Origin: Macrothele yani
Lineage: Eukaryota > Arthropoda > Arachnida > Araneae > Macrothelidae
DNA length: 64,000 nucleotides
Direction: 5' to 3'
NCBI GenBank assembly: GCA_039090855.1
Contig: CM076990.1
Span: 198,281,232 to 198,345,231, forward strand
This document shows, in pieces, positions 1-11,950 of this stretch. The position numbers and the translations under genes were made by a program. Under the pieces are notes generated by a model that worked only from the letters and a program-made list of their open reading frames with translations, ran no database searches and was not told where the DNA came from. Position 1 is the stretch's first letter, and every line of letters begins with the position of its first letter.

Positions 1-750
1 TTATTCTAAAACTTGCCTCCAAGTACGACGACACGAACACCAGCTGCAGCAAGCCGAACACAATGCGCAGCAACCATGTTAAGCTTGGCTCCACCAAAAC
101 GATGGTCTTGTTCCAGCGGCCATTTCACTGGCGGAAGAGTACAAGAGGAACAGGGTACGTTCTTGCCAGGAAAGTGTTCCATTTTGCAATGTTATGCTAC
201 ATAAAATAAGCTCATCATTTCTGTCTCAGTTTTTCACACCAAAATCTGACAATTTTTTTTTTTCACGTACGATTCTTTGATGCGCTATGTATGAACTCAC
301 TTCTTCCAGTATTTCTACTTTTTTTTTTTTTTTTTTTTGTAATCCGATTTGAGTGAACAGCGAACCACGGCCTCAATACAAGGAGCAAAACTTTCACTTT
401 CCGATGTCACGTAACTTCAGTTGGAGAGAACGCAACATCTACTACTGTTTTCCTAGAAGAAAGAAAGGCATCGGCATAATTTCTATTCCATATCAGGGAA
501 TCATGCGTAAGAAAGAAACAACTGTCACCATGTGTCCCAGGAGCAGAATTACGTTCAGTGTTCTGCAACATGACTTCCAAAGATTGTAAATGTTCTGCAG
601 ACAAAACGCAAAATGCTCGCTTTGACCAAATTTCATAAAAAACAATAATAATATGTGAATAAATCACAGTAAAACAAACATTAAAAAATTACCATCAGTT
701 GAAACCCCTTGTTAAATATAACAATACATAAACCTGTTATTTAAATCAAA
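1..750. other. Unassigned AT-rich stretch
   Basis: No gene, terminal inverted repeat or RNA gene was recognised here. The stretch holds several T homopolymers (near 249-260 and 319-338) and short spurious ORFs on both strands without protein-like composition. Confidence 0.5.
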
Positions 751-949
751 TAAATTTAGAACCAGGGTATGTATTTAGAATTTGATATTCTGTTCATAAC
801 TTTTGAAGTTAAATAGTGTGCCATTGTTGCAGATGAATTATTTACAAAGTGTTTGTGGTAATTTGGTCTATACATTGAAACTAGGGCAGCTTCAGTATTT
901 TTTTGGACTGACTTATGTCCAAACTGTGATCTGTTTGACATTATAAACA

Positions 950-1480
950 TTCATTTATCATTTGTTCCAATTATAACATCATCTCTGTCATTAGTATTGG
1001 GTCTTTTACTTATACAATATGTCAATTGCTGAACCCCAGGATTCACAGATAGCCTCTGAGACAGGCAGAGAAAGAATAAAAACAGCAAACTTAATAAATT
1101 TTAGAATCTCTGTTTTCATTTCATTTAGAGCTTGTTTTAAGAGAGCTTTAATCTGGAAAAAATGTTCCACTTGTCCTACTTTCTTGCATATTTCTATAGA
1201 TTCTAGTAACAAAAACAGTACTCAAAGAATTTTTTTTTTGTCTTCAGAGTTTGGAACACATGGAAAAACCTTTACAAATTCAATGAAATTGGAAACATCT
1301 TCCAATTCTTTCTACTGCTCAGAACTGACAGGAGTTCTTGGAAACATTAATTATTCAAAATTCAATAAAATGCCTGCTTTTCTTACAATTATGTCAACAA
1401 TTTCTTCATTTTCAAAATATACACTGTATTATTCTCATAGATCAGCTATGTAGCCTGTTATCTTCTGAATATCACAACAT
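950..1480 (-). pseudogene. Degraded hAT-like transposase relic
   Basis: On the minus strand a broken reading frame contains a segment near 1025-1090 reading LSLPVSEAICESWGSAID. This resembles the C-terminal region of hAT-derived proteins, where a Pro-x-Ser motif precedes a conserved helix; the name is inferred from that motif only. Upstream on the same strand (to about 1480) other frames look protein-like but are separated by frameshifts and stops. No terminal repeats or target duplications were found around it. It is probably an old domesticated-type or hAT transposase fossil rather than a host exon. Confidence 0.35.
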
Positions 1481-1499
1481 AAGGGAGCTATGTTAGAGT

Positions 1500-2010
1500 T
1501 ATTGTGAGTGGAGTGCAGTTTTTTCAAACTCTTCGCTCAGTCAGATTTCCATTTTTCAGAAATTTTTCCTCCAATTTGAAGCTGAAACACAATCATTTAT
1601 TGAATAAAATCACGTTTTACATTAATACTGAACATAGAGAATCACGAGTAAAAAATTACGATTACAGGAGAAATCCTCACTCCGTCTAGCTTCGTTTTCG
1701 AAAGACGGAATTCCGTTTGCAGCCGGAAAACGCCCCCTCCAATTCTTTTTGCTCTTGAGAATGACCCGAATGATGACAACAAAGGCAAAATTTCCTAGAA
1801 ACTCACGCCTGCAGATTACAGGGAAATTTTCGCTCCGTCGAATTTATGTTTTCGGAAAATTGTTGCCCACAGTTTCAAGCTGAAATGCAAACATTTATCA
1901 ATAGACTGATATTTAGCAATAACAACACTGGGCAGAGGCATCTTCGCAAGAAGAAGAAGAAATAACGATTACGGGAAAAAAATAATTATTTTGAAGAACG
2001 AAATACTGTT
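1500..2010. repeat. Satellite-like repeat module, locus 1
   Basis: Two diverged copies of a module of roughly 200-300 bp occur here. The landmarks are a CCTCCAATTT or CCACAGTTTC motif, AAGCTGAAA, a CATTTAT-type A/T block and a GATTACGGG or GATTACAGG motif. The same ordered landmarks recur near 11340-11950 (opposite strand) and 50110-50740, both inside hAT elements. It is non-coding, with no known family name. Confidence 0.55.
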
Positions 2011-2780
2011 CCAGACCCAAACGTGACCCCCCCCCCCCCCACACACACACATTAATCCCTTCTCCCAAATTCCCAAATTCTCTTTGGTTTTGTATCGATC
2101 CCAAATAAGGAAAAACACGGAATTCCGTGAAAGAATCTCGTGCCCGATTTGTAACAGTCGGCGATATGCAAAATGAATGGTTTGTCAAGGCCGCTATGTA
2201 TGGAAGTCGATTCACGTGCCCATAAATTAATTATATTATTATATTCCCGACATGAACGATGTATTTGACTGCAATTTTTGTAACTCAGGGAAGGATTAGT
2301 TTTTAACGCACACAATTTTATGAAGGACACGTTTTTAAAGCTCGAATTTTGTGAGCGGTCAAAATACGGACCCAGATTTTATGAGTATATATATATATTG
2401 TATATATATTTTTTCCTTAACATTTTCTAAGGCAAGAGACTCCTTTCCTAGCAACTTTCCTTCAGCAGGAGTTTAACACTTTGGGCAGGAATCCCACGTG
2501 TTCTGTTGCTGTTGACTTGAGGTGATTTTTCGAAGATGGACCCCTAACAAACACACTCCCACGCAATATGTGGTTTAACATGGCTTGGCACCTCCCACTT
2601 TCACAACATACTAGCGGGGAGGGGGAAAAGGGTCTTTCAAAAAGCTAGGGAGAAGCAATCAGCTGCCATCCCAAATGGTAGGGGAGGGAGGATTGTTTGG
2701 TGCTCCAGGCAGAAGTATAGACAAGAGGAGTTACCGGCAGATGGGGGTACGCAAGAGAGTGCTGCGCTCACAAATTTAAA
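2011..2780. other. Unassigned stretch with simple repeats
   Basis: A C homopolymer followed by an AC run lies near 2027-2051 and TATATA runs near 2386-2410. No gene or mobile-element terminus was recognised. Confidence 0.5.
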
Positions 2781-2893
2781 ATTAAAAAAATGTTCTGCAA
2801 GGGATTGAAATTTAAGATTTAACAAAATCTGTTTTACCAATAAAAGTATCCTACAAGGAAACTGAAATCTAAGATAAGAAATATATATATATG

Positions 2894-4233
2894 CAGGGTG
2901 TTTCATAAAGAATGTCCTGATTTGAAAAGTGGATATCTCGGCAACCTCGAACCATTGATGAATGCGACTCGTATCATGTTTACGGGCATGGCCCAGAGTT
3001 TGTTATGACTACCGCTAGATGGCAGCATGAGCGTCCAAACAGCCGCTACGCTTAGTGAGTAAGAAGATGGCGTCGAGGCAACAGAAGGCGTTTTGTGTGC
3101 TCACATTTAGCAAGATCAAGTCTGTAATTACGGTGCAGCGTGCGTTTAAACTGCGTTACGACAGTGCTCCACCAGTGGGCAAAAACATTCGTCGTTGGTA
3201 TCGACAATTTGAAGAAACAGGGTGTTTATGTAAGGGAAAGAGTCCTGGACGACCAGCCACCTTAGCGACGAATGTGCAATGAATTCACGAGGCGCTTCAG
3301 CAAAGCCCACGGAAGTCTACTCGTCGTGCGAGCCACGAACTTTCCATCCCTCATGTGACTGTTTGGTGTGTTTTACGACGACGTTTACTGCTGAAGCCAT
3401 ACATATTGCAACTGGTGCAAGCTCTTTGTGGAGGTGACAAAACACAATGAAAAGATTTTTGTGCAACTCTGTTAGAGGACGACACCGTCGTACAAAGGTT
3501 GATTTTTAGCAATGAAGCAACCTTTCACGTAAGCGGGAAAGTTTCGCGCCACAATGTTTGCATATGGGGACTGGAAAACCCACATGAAACTCTCCAACAT
3601 GAACGTGACTCACCAAAACTGAATGTTTTTTGCGCAGTTTCTGTTAGAAAGATTTATGGCCCTTTCTGTTTTGCAGACAACACGGTTACGGGCAACTCCT
3701 ATCGTGCAATGCTGAAGGACTGGCTACTTCCACAGCTGCAGGAAGACTCTTAAGATTACATTTTGCAGCAGGACGGCGCACCGCCACATTGGAACCTCCA
3801 AGTTCGTTGGTTTCTAAACGACACATTGCCTCAGCATTGGATTGGACACAGGGGACCCCATGACTTGGCACAACACGCTTGGCCTCCGAGATCTCCAGAC
3901 ATCACACCATGCGACTTTTTATTATGGGGATACGTAGAAGACCGTGTTTATGTTCCCCCTTTACCCGCTGACTTGGATGAACCCCGAATGAGAGTCAAGG
4001 CCGCAGTAAATTCTGTGACTGAAGAAGACACTCTCCGACGCATTTGATATGAATTCAGCTATCCGCTTGATGTTGTTCGTACAGCATGTGGAGGGCACAT
4101 TGAGCATTTGTAATTGTGGTGAGTGAAACTTTAGACCTTCCTTCATACTTGGCTCTTTGTTTTGTAACTATCCCATATTTGCCTTATTAAATATACTACT
4201 TTGAAATTGGGTATTTCTTTTTGAAACACCCTG
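2894..4233 (+). mobile_element. Tc1/mariner-superfamily transposon, copy A
   Basis: The ends are inverted: CAGGGTGTTTCATAAAGAA on the left and its near complement on the right, followed by TA. The 1.34-kb length and single transposase gene fit the IS630-Tc1-mariner superfamily. A related element begins at 30787 and another at 23045. The left flank reads TATG rather than TA, probably a later mutation. The element is dead because its transposase is broken. Confidence 0.85.
3067..4113 (+). pseudogene. Tc1/mariner-type transposase, inactive
   Basis: The frame starts at an ATG (MASRQQKAF) and reads an N-terminal helix-turn-helix region (IRRWYRQFEETG, then a GRP hook), followed by the catalytic core. 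It would cut and paste the element using a DDE/D triad. The first acidic residue is replaced: the motif reads FSNEATFHVSG where FSDEATF is expected. The second (LQQDGAPPHW) and third (SPDITPCDF) are present, separated by a stretch about five residues longer than I expect because of extra residues around HDLAQHA. In-frame stops occur near 3280, 3448 and 3751 and again near 4046. The protein tail GGHIEHL ends at 4113. It is certainly a transposase and certainly non-functional. Confidence 0.85.
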
Positions 4234-4618
4234 TATATTCTGCAAGGCATTGAAATCTAAGATTAAAAAGAAAATGTTGTGCAGGGGGGGGCTTTGTTCT
4301 GCGACACATGTCGCAGTATTAAGTACTTTCTGCTCCTGGGCCATGTGTTTTGAAAAACTGCGCCAGAAATGAATTATTTTCTGTCAGGTAGCACTACAAA
4401 TTGGAACGCTTTTCTGGCAAGAACATACCCACTTCCTGTTGTAGTCTTTCATCAGAGCGAGACCTTCATCTCAGCGGATCCAAGCTTAATGTGGTCGCCG
4501 CAGGGGTGTTCACGTTGTTGTACTTGGAGGTAAGTTTTAAGGTAAAAATCTTTAAAATGCATTTTAAAGATTAAATTTTTTTCACCATTTGCCATCAAAT
4601 TGAATACTTTAGCATATA

Positions 4619-5599
4619 TTGGGTTGATGCATAAGTTCATGCCATTTTATTTCACCAGTGTTTCCCAAGTCAGTGTAGCGGCAGTGGAGATGGCCAGTTG
4701 TATATCAAAATGTAGCCAATAATATCGTGTATCTAAATCATATTGCGTTATGCGATTGTGGCTAATGGTTTTTTTGGTTTTCAGGTCCGGAAGTATTGGA
4801 GTGTCAAGTAGAGAGGAATGAACATTTCATCTGCTCCTCTACGAGTTTAACAAGGGATCCACAGCCGCCAAGGTCACTCGTCAAATTTATGCTGTGTATG
4901 GAGAGGATGCTATTGCTCCAAGGACAGCGCGCAAATGGTATGAGTGGTTCCGAGGTGGCAATTTTGACCTCCACGACTCTCCATGCTCAGGTCATCCACC
5001 TCACTTTGATGAGGATCATTTGAACCATCTCAACTGCTTGGATACACGTCAAACCACAAGCGAATCAGCACTGAGATGGACTGTGATCAGGCCTCCGTGG
5101 CGCTACACCTGGAGCGTATGGGAAAGGTCCAGAAATCGGGGTATTGGGTACCTCACACTCTTACCGAGGACAAGAACCAGCATGTTGCCATATGCGGTTC
5201 CTTGCTCGCCCGTTATTGCGAATGTTCTCGGCAACACAAGCCCTTTCTGTCACACATTATTACTGGAGATGAAAAGTGGTGCCCGTATGTGAATTTCAGG
5301 CTTCAAAGAGAATGGTTAAGCCCAAACAAGACACCCACACCTATTCCAATCTCTGTTGAATGCACTCCGTGGCAGAACATTCAACAATGATGTCAATCTC
5401 CAGAATCTCCTTGATGATTTCTTCGCAGCAAAATCTGCACGTTTTTTTCAAGACTGGCATGCAGACCTATCCAGATGTTGGGCCACCATCATAAACAATG
5501 GGGTGGGGGTACATAGTTGATTGATTTTGTTTTCCCTTCTGATGAAATACATTCCTGTAATGCGGTGAAAAAACGGCATGAACTTATGCATCAACTCAA
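4619..5599 (+). mobile_element. mariner element with internal deletion
   Basis: Inverted termini TTGGGTTGATGCATAAGTTC (left) and the complement of TTGAGTTGATGCATAAGTTC (right) are each bordered by TA, as in mariner elements. Length is 981 bp where about 1.3 kb is usual, so the middle has been lost. LINE copy 1 starts immediately beyond the right TA and its target duplication includes the last three bases of this terminus, so the mariner is the older insertion. Confidence 0.9.
4795..5516 (+). pseudogene. mariner transposase, internally deleted
   Basis: Frame fragments give the mariner N-terminus (YGEDAIAPRTARKWYEWFRG, then DLHDSPCSGHPP), the linker (LERMGKVQKSGYWVPHTL) and the first catalytic region (ITGDEKWCPY). 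After about residue 190 the frame jumps to the C-terminal tail (LLDDFFAAKSARFFQDW). The part carrying the second and third catalytic aspartates is missing and several frameshifts are present. It cannot be active. The family is known; the deletion is read directly from the missing segment. Confidence 0.85.
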
Positions 5600-5606
5600 T
5601 ATATAT

Positions 5607-8600
5607 CATCATCATCATCATTGTCAACCATTATCAATCCACTGCTGGACGAAGGTCTCCCCAAGTTTCCTCCACAACGGTCTGTCTTGTGCCAGTCTCC
5701 TCCATGTCACTCCCGCATATTTACGAATTTCATCCACCCATCTCCCATGTGGTCTTTTTCTGGGTCTTTTCCTGTCCCTTGGAATCCAATCTAAAATTTC
5801 GGCTGTCCATCTATGGTCTGTCCTTCTGGCAGTATGTCCAGCCCATTGCCATTTCAGGGGATTTAACTCTGATCATGATGTCTTCCACTCTCGTCATTTT
5901 CGGATCCACGAGTTTCTCTTCTTATCTCTCCTGGTTATACCAAGCATGCACCTCTCCATGCTTCTTTGAGTTGTCTGCAGCCTTTGTATGTCTCTTTTAG
6001 TTAAGGTCCACGTCTCTGCACCATACGTAAGCACTGGAAGGATGCATTGATCAAACACTTTTCTTTTAAGACATAATGGCATATTGCTCTTGAAAATTAT
6101 GCTGTTTCTTCCAAAGCTCTCCAGGCAAGTTTTGTACGCCGATTAATTTCTTCATCAATGTGACCCTCACTTGATATCTGCTGTCCAAGATAAACATACG
6201 TATCTGTTATCTCCAGTTTTTCTCCATCAATCGATAAATCTTCATTTCTTGTAAAAGCATTGAACATCACTTTTGTCTTCTGAAAGTTCATTTTTAATCC
6301 CACTTCTTTACTCTTGTTAGCAAGTTCCTGGATCATACTCTGCAGCTCTGATGGGGTAGTTGCAAAAATGACTACGTCATCAGCAAAACGAAGGTGGGTT
6401 AGATAATCTCCATTAATCTTTATCCCTTTGTTTTCCCAGTTCAGTGATTGAAAGACATTTTCCAATGTGGCATTAAAGAGCTTCGGAGATATAGTGTCAC
6501 CTTGTCTCACTCCCTTTCCAATTTTTATGTGTGTTGTATTTTCAAACAGCCGAATCTTTGCACTTGCATTTTCATAGATGTTATTAATAATATTAATGTA
6601 TGCATCTTCAATACCGCAGGATTTCAGAGCCGTGGTAACTGCTGATGGTTTCACCGAATCAAAGGCTTTTTCATAATCGATAAAAGCCATGCACAATGGA
6701 AGTTCATATTCCCTCGCTCTTTCAATTAGTTCTCTCAGTACGTGGATATGATCTATTGTGCTGTAGCCACTCCTGAATCCAGCTTGTTCTCTCGGTTGAG
6801 CCATGTCCAGTGTTACCTTCAAGCGGTGTGAAAGAACTTTAGTGAAGATTTTATAAACCACTGATAGGAGGCTGATAGGTCTGTAGTTCCTGAGATCCTC
6901 AATGTCACCTTTTTTATGTAGCAGGATCATTGTAGCATTGTTCCAATCCTCAGGAATCTTCCCTTCATTAAGGCATCGAGTGAAAATTTGGGCGAGTACT
7001 GTTTCGATTTCTCCACTTGCTTCTTGTATGATGTCTATAGTAATTCCATCTTCTCCTGGAGCTTTCCCCCGCTTCATGTTCTTGATTGCATGAGCAACTT
7101 CTGCTGGGAGGACTGGAAGAACTCTGGTACCTTTCATGATGTCTGGAGTACATGTATCATCCCTTTCATATAATTTGGAGTAGAAATCTTTCACTCTTGT
7201 CAAAATTTCGCCTCTATTTCTTGTTATAGAACCATCTTCCTTTCTCAGAGCCATAATCTGTTTTCTTCCCTTACTGAGATGTCCCTTGCTATCTTTAGGC
7301 TTTGGTTGTTTTCAATTGCTTTCCTCACTAGCTCACAGTTGAATTTCCTTACGTCTTCAGTGATACTTTTTCGTGTTGTCTTGCATAGCTCTATATATTC
7401 CACTTTGGAAGTCACATCTTCTTTAGTTGTCCTCATCTCTCTTCTTTTTTGCATCAACATTTTGGTTTTTCCTGATAATTTGTTCACATGCAACTTGTTC
7501 TTAGACCCAGCTAATTTTGTTGTTGTTTCCATTAGAGCTTTGGTTACTTTTCTGTTAACTTCCGAAATATCCACTTCTTCCGATGTTAGGCCTTCTAAAG
7601 CAGAGAATCTGTTCTTCAGTTCTAACTTGAAAGTATTATGGTGTTTTTTAAGGTTGGTTATGTCAATACATTTTGTTTGTCTTGTGAGCTTGCCACGTTC
7701 CAGTTTAGTGTTGAGGTGCATCTTACATCTCACCAATCTATGGTCACTACCTGTGTTGAACTTGTTCAGCACACTGCAGTCTTCGATGACGAATTTTTTG
7801 TTACACATAATAAAATCAATTTCACTTGTCGTTCCAATTGGATGTCTCCATGTCCATTTCCTGTGTGGCTTTTTCTTGAAAAGGAGTTCAAGATGAAAAA
7901 TCCTTCTGCCTCTGCAAACTCAACGAGAGTATTTCCACGCTGGTTTCTGTTGCCGTGACCGAATTTACCTACTGAAGTTTCATTCTGTTGCCGTTGCCCT
8001 ATTTTTGCATTGAAATCTCCCATAATTATCTTCAAGTGCTGCTTACCTTTATTATTTAGATGACGAATTTCCTCATAAAATTCTTCAATTTCTTCTTCAG
8101 GATGACTTGTGGTGGGTGCATAAGTTTGAATAATCTGAGCCTGGTATCTTCTCGATAGTTGGATAACGAGTCGTGCAGCTCTGTCAGAGGAACTTTCAAC
8201 TTCTACCACTTTATCCTTCAGTTTCTTGTTTATTATAAATCCAACACCACTAGTTCTGCCAGTATCTGTCCCACGATAATAGAAGAGATGTCCACTTTTC
8301 AGTTCAATGAGATCTTCTCCTTTTCTCCTTACCTCACTTAGCCCGACGATGTCCCACTTGATCCTTTGTAGTTCCTCTTCCAATTCAAGAAGCCTTGAAT
8401 CAGAAGATAGGGAGCGTCCGTTATAGGTAGCCAAGGTCAGCATCAAATGGCAGCCTAGTCCGGTCCTCCGGGGATTCTTAGCACCCTCTGCCTTCATGTC
8501 GCACTGGCCGCTGCCTTGGCCAGGTACATTCCAGCTGCCGGAGACTGAGGGCCAAGATTTAAGTTGTAGAGTCATTTTGGAGGTGTTTGGCCATAACTCA

Positions 8601-8783
8601 CCACGCTGGCCAAGCGGGTTGGTGAGTGTGGGATAGCATTTCCTCTGATCCCGATGGTATAGTTATACCGCTATTGGCGGTCGTCAGAGCCCCTTTAGTG
8701 GGAACAGGATGCACCACGAGAAGGCGGGGTTGACATTTGTCAAGGAGAGGCTGTGATGTTACGCATCACCTGACCTTACATCC

Positions 8784-8784
<1 letters not shown>
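5607..8784 (-). mobile_element. RTE-type LINE, copy 1 (full length)
   Basis: A 3.18-kb non-LTR retrotransposon on the minus strand. The 5' end is at 8784 and the 3' end is a short (ATG)n run, typical for RTE-like LINEs, which end in simple repeats instead of poly(A). A 10-bp target duplication, CAATATATAT, is visible at 5597-5606 and 8785-8794. The left duplicate overlaps the right terminus of the neighbouring mariner. The layout equals copy 4 (54857-58040). Confidence 0.9.
5624..8575 (-). pseudogene. RTE LINE polyprotein (endonuclease + reverse transcriptase), broken
   Basis: Translation begins at 8575 (MTLQLKSW). The N-terminal apurinic-type endonuclease shows TYNGRSL, LSEVRRKGEDL, MGDFNAKIGQ and later GSDHRLVRC. 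The reverse transcriptase follows, with NYRPISLL, FIDYEKAFDSV, GVRQGDTISP and the catalytic FADDVVIFA box. The C-terminus continues through LPVLTYGAETWTLTKRDIQR. Frameshifts break the frame near 7790, 7250, 6090 and 5890. Database matches to such proteins are often labelled craniofacial development protein 2-like, which reflects the shared endonuclease domain and not a host gene. It would nick target DNA and reverse-transcribe its own RNA. This copy is non-autonomous. Confidence 0.9.
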
Positions 8785-8817
<33 letters not shown>

Positions 8818-9107
8818 GTTTTTTCTCATTCTTTTGAAATATGTAGCCAAATAATTTAGGACTCTAAACTACACATTTACTGAAATAATATCTTACTTTC
8901 TATTCATATAACCTAGTCGTAAACATGTCAAACAGCCTAGATGGCATGATCAGAAGAAAAGCCAACAGCAGGAAAATCGGAAGACCACCAACTATCGTTA
9001 AGATTGATTAATCGCTTAAAGGTCAGTGGTTTTTAATAGAATATGTGACAACGACGGAATATTTGTGGTACCTGTTGGTGACCAAAAGTGAAACTTTGGG
9101 TTTTGTT
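8785..9107. other. AT microsatellite and unassigned sequence
   Basis: An uninterrupted AT run extends from 8788 to about 8815 and forms the 5' flank of LINE copy 1. The rest holds nothing recognised. Confidence 0.6.
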
Positions 9108-9282
9108 TGCACTGTGAGCTACTCAATGGGCTATAAGTAGTTGCCCTTCCCTAATTTAGGGCCACTGGTTTCAGGAAGCAAGCCTGACAGTATCAAAGAC
9201 AAAACATAAAACCCATGCCTCACCAGGATTCAAGCCCAGACCCATACTAGACGAATGATCACAATCGAGCGTTTATACTTCG
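9108..9282 (-). mobile_element. SINE2 copy (minus, diverged)
   Basis: The complement matches the body of the SINE defined at 58574-58799: the GTTTGTCTT region, the CCAGTGGCCCTAAATTAGGG block and the CCCATTGAGTAGCTCACAG end. The tRNA-like head is degraded and no target duplication is obvious. Confidence 0.65.
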
Positions 9283-9482
9283 ATTCACCATAAGATGACA
9301 CTGAAGGGGAAGGTACGTGAAACCTATCGCCGCGACTAAAAGTACTTCCCAACATTTTCTGTGAAAACCAAAGCATTTATTGTTCACAGTCATACTTTAT
9401 ATTGCCCTAGCTGTTTACTTATAAGTACATACTGGGTTGTCCAAAATAATGGAAACACCTTGAAACAATAGGTGTTACCCAC

Positions 9483-10494
9483 CTAACATGGTGTGGGAGC
9501 ACCCTTGGCATTTAAAACTGCTTGAATCCTCCTTGGAATGGCCCATACAAGTCCTGGATGGCAGTAAGTGGCATGTTGTACCATTCTTCCTGCAGAAACT
9601 GCTCTAATTCCTTGAGAGACGACAGAGGAGGAAAACAGGATCTCACTGTTTTCTAACACAGACCACAGGGGCTCAATCATGTTCAAGTCCGGTGATTGTG
9701 CAGGCCAGGAAAGGTGTGCAACTTCATCCTCATGTTCCTCAAACCATGATTGAACAGTTCGACTTCTGTGAATCGGGGCATTATCATCTTGAAAGGTGCA
9801 GCTCCCTGACACTGAATGCACATGGTCGGCCAAAAGAGTGACACAGTCATCGCTAGTGATCCGTCTGTGCAAGGTGATAATGGGACCTGCTGCAAACCAC
9901 GAGATTGTGGCCCAAACCATTACGGAACCGCCCCCATGCTTCACTGTAGGAAGGAGACAGTCTGGGTTGTAGGCTTCTGCGGGGGTTCTCCACACGTAAA
10001 CATGTCCTGTGGTGGGGAATGGTGAGAAACTTGATTCATCAGAAAACAAGACATGTTGCCATTGATCCGCAGTCAACGTTTTATGTTCCTGGCACCACTG
10101 TAGTCTGTTTCATATTCACCTCTGACACCAGGCGTTTTGCGATCGCAGCTCTGCCGTAAATATTGTGCTTATGCAATTCCCTTCACAAGGTATGGGTCGA
10201 CACTGGGTTTTGGAGATGTGCATTAAGCTCAATAGTCACTTTCGTCTTCGTGGTCTTCCTCCTTGTGGTCACAATCCTCTTTAATGTCCTCCTGCCTCTC
10301 ACAATGAGTTTGTTTTTCTTTCCACATTTGTGTCTCACAGATGATGATGTGCCGAGAACATTGTATGCTCTCATGACCTTCGACATGGTACCTTTCGATA
10401 CCCCCAAAACCTGTGCCACTGTGGTTACCGACGCACCAACCAGATGGGCTCCTACGATCTGCCATCTTTGCAACTCCAACAGGTTACTCATTGT
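9483..10494 (-). pseudogene. Tc1-like transposase (DD36E-type spacing), broken
   Basis: The likely start is the Met at 10494 (MSNLLELQRW), giving the N-terminal helix-turn-helix (VAQVLGVSKGTMSKVMRAY) and a basic GRR hook. A second frame from about 10076 gives the catalytic core: VLFSDESSF (first Asp), FQDDNAPIH (second Asp) and SPDLNMIE (Glu). I count 36 residues between the second Asp and the Glu, more than the 34 of classical Tc1. The two parts are joined by frameshifted sequence at 10080-10180. All three catalytic residues survive but the frame does not. Function is cut-and-paste transposition of its own family. Confidence 0.85.
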
Positions 10495-10860
10495 GCCTTC
10501 ACCTGGAACGAAATTATGAAAACACTGACTTACAATGCAATCACACACACCCTTGAGACTATATAAGCAACACTTTTTTACAAACAAAATTGTAGCTACC
10601 AGGGCAAGATTTCATCTCTTTTGCTCACTAGCAAATTTTGCTAGTGACCAAATAGTTTGCTAGCAAAACATTTGCATGACTAGCAAGTAAAACTAAATCA
10701 CATCGTAACTTATTTTCAAATAAAGTTACACAGAAATTTAAATATGTGTATAAATATTTTGACTTACCTTTTTGAATAATGAATAGAATCTTAGATAAGT
10801 TTAGTGACTATCTTTATTATTAATTTCTAACAAATTCTCATACCACATGAATATATTTCA

Positions 10861-11115
10861 CTGACATTCTGATTCAGATTTCTTCCCATATGGTTTACGC
10901 TCAGGGTGTCTGACTTTGTCATCATACCACTTTATAACTGCTGACCGTGGATTAAAAATATCTTCTTGTGGCTCTTCTACAGTATTTCAATTGTTATCAG
11001 AGCATTTAAAGTTTCAACAGACAAATTGTTCCTCCAATCCCCTTGTATTCTTTTTAAAAAACAGAATCCCACCTCACAACATGCAGTACTAAGTGGAAGT
11101 ATCACACAAATTTCT
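10861..11115 (-). pseudogene. hAT transposase C-terminal dimerisation remnant
   Basis: On the minus strand a frame reads PLSTACCEVGFCFLKRI, then WRNNLSVETLNALITIEI. This matches the pattern of the hAT dimerisation region, where PLS-A-CE-GFS-N is followed by R--L----L. In an adjacent frame the tail continues with NPRSAVIKWY. A stop separates the two. The catalytic part further upstream is not recognisable; its place is taken by the repeat block at 11340-11950. Family assignment rests on the motif. Confidence 0.6.
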
Positions 11116-11339
11116 GCTAAACTTCTACACACTTCGTATCTGCCAACTACCACACAATGCCGTAGTTTCTACGGAATTAGTTGTCTGACTACGGAACTCA
11201 CTATCAAAACTACGGGTTCTACAAATTTTCATTTTGTTTCAAATTTTTTTTGCTATTATTTTTATGATATGCACGAGATTCTTACAGAGATTCGCGGAAT
11301 CCAGCTTTTTTTTTTTTTTTGTCATCAGTTAGATCATTC

Positions 11340-11950
11340 TGAAGATCGTCGATATTTGGGAGGGGGGGGTTGGTGGTGTAGTTTTCCATCTGGAGACGAA
11401 ATTTCGTGCTTCAAAACTTTCGAACACAGTAGTGAAACGGAGTAAGAAAATTTTGCCATAATCGCAAATTTTTCTCCCAATGTTGTCTTTGTGTCCGCTT
11501 TTCTTGTTAAATATCATATTATTGCATAAATGTTTGCATTTTAGCTTGAAACTGTGGAGAACAATTTGCAAAAACGGAAATTGGCTGCTGCAAAATTTTT
11601 CTGTAATCTTCAGGCACGAGATTCTTTCAATTCAAGGAATTCCGGCTTTTTTCGTTATTATTGGAATTTCGTCTTTACGAAACTAGAAAACGAAAGGTCG
11701 ACGGAATTCGGATTTTTTCCGTAATCATAATTCTTTTTTTTCTCACGATGTTGCCTCTGTCAAGTATTATTGCTCATTAACATTTTACTGGATAAATATT
11801 TGTATTTCAGCTTGAAAATACAAGGAAAATTTCCAAAACCAGAAGTCAGACGAAGCAAAAGTTTCTTCCGTAATCGTTTACCCCCTCCACGAACACGTTT
11901 CGTAAAAAAGCGTCTATCTATGCCACGCAATAAGGCTAGTTACTATGGAT
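11340..11950 (-). repeat. Satellite-like repeat module, locus 2 (inside hAT A)
   Basis: On the minus strand two to three diverged copies show the landmarks ACAGTTTCAAGCTAAAATGC, CATTTATGCAATAA, GATATTTAACA and GCGATTATGGC. The order matches 1500-2010 and 50110-50740. It replaces the expected coding middle of the hAT. Confidence 0.55.

Larger units (their letters stand above)
2790..4265. repeat. Short repeat (about 60 bp) interrupted by a transposon
   Basis: A unit containing CTGCAAGG, ATTGAAAT and CTAAGAT occurs near 2793-2824, in diverged form near 2851-2878, and again near 4236-4265. The Tc1/mariner element at 2894-4233 sits between the second and third units, so it apparently inserted into a small tandem repeat. 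Confidence 0.45.

Noticed and set aside
1006..1212. Intact small gene of 68 codons
   Set aside because: It is one frame of a broken hAT-like relic with neighbouring related frames separated by stops.
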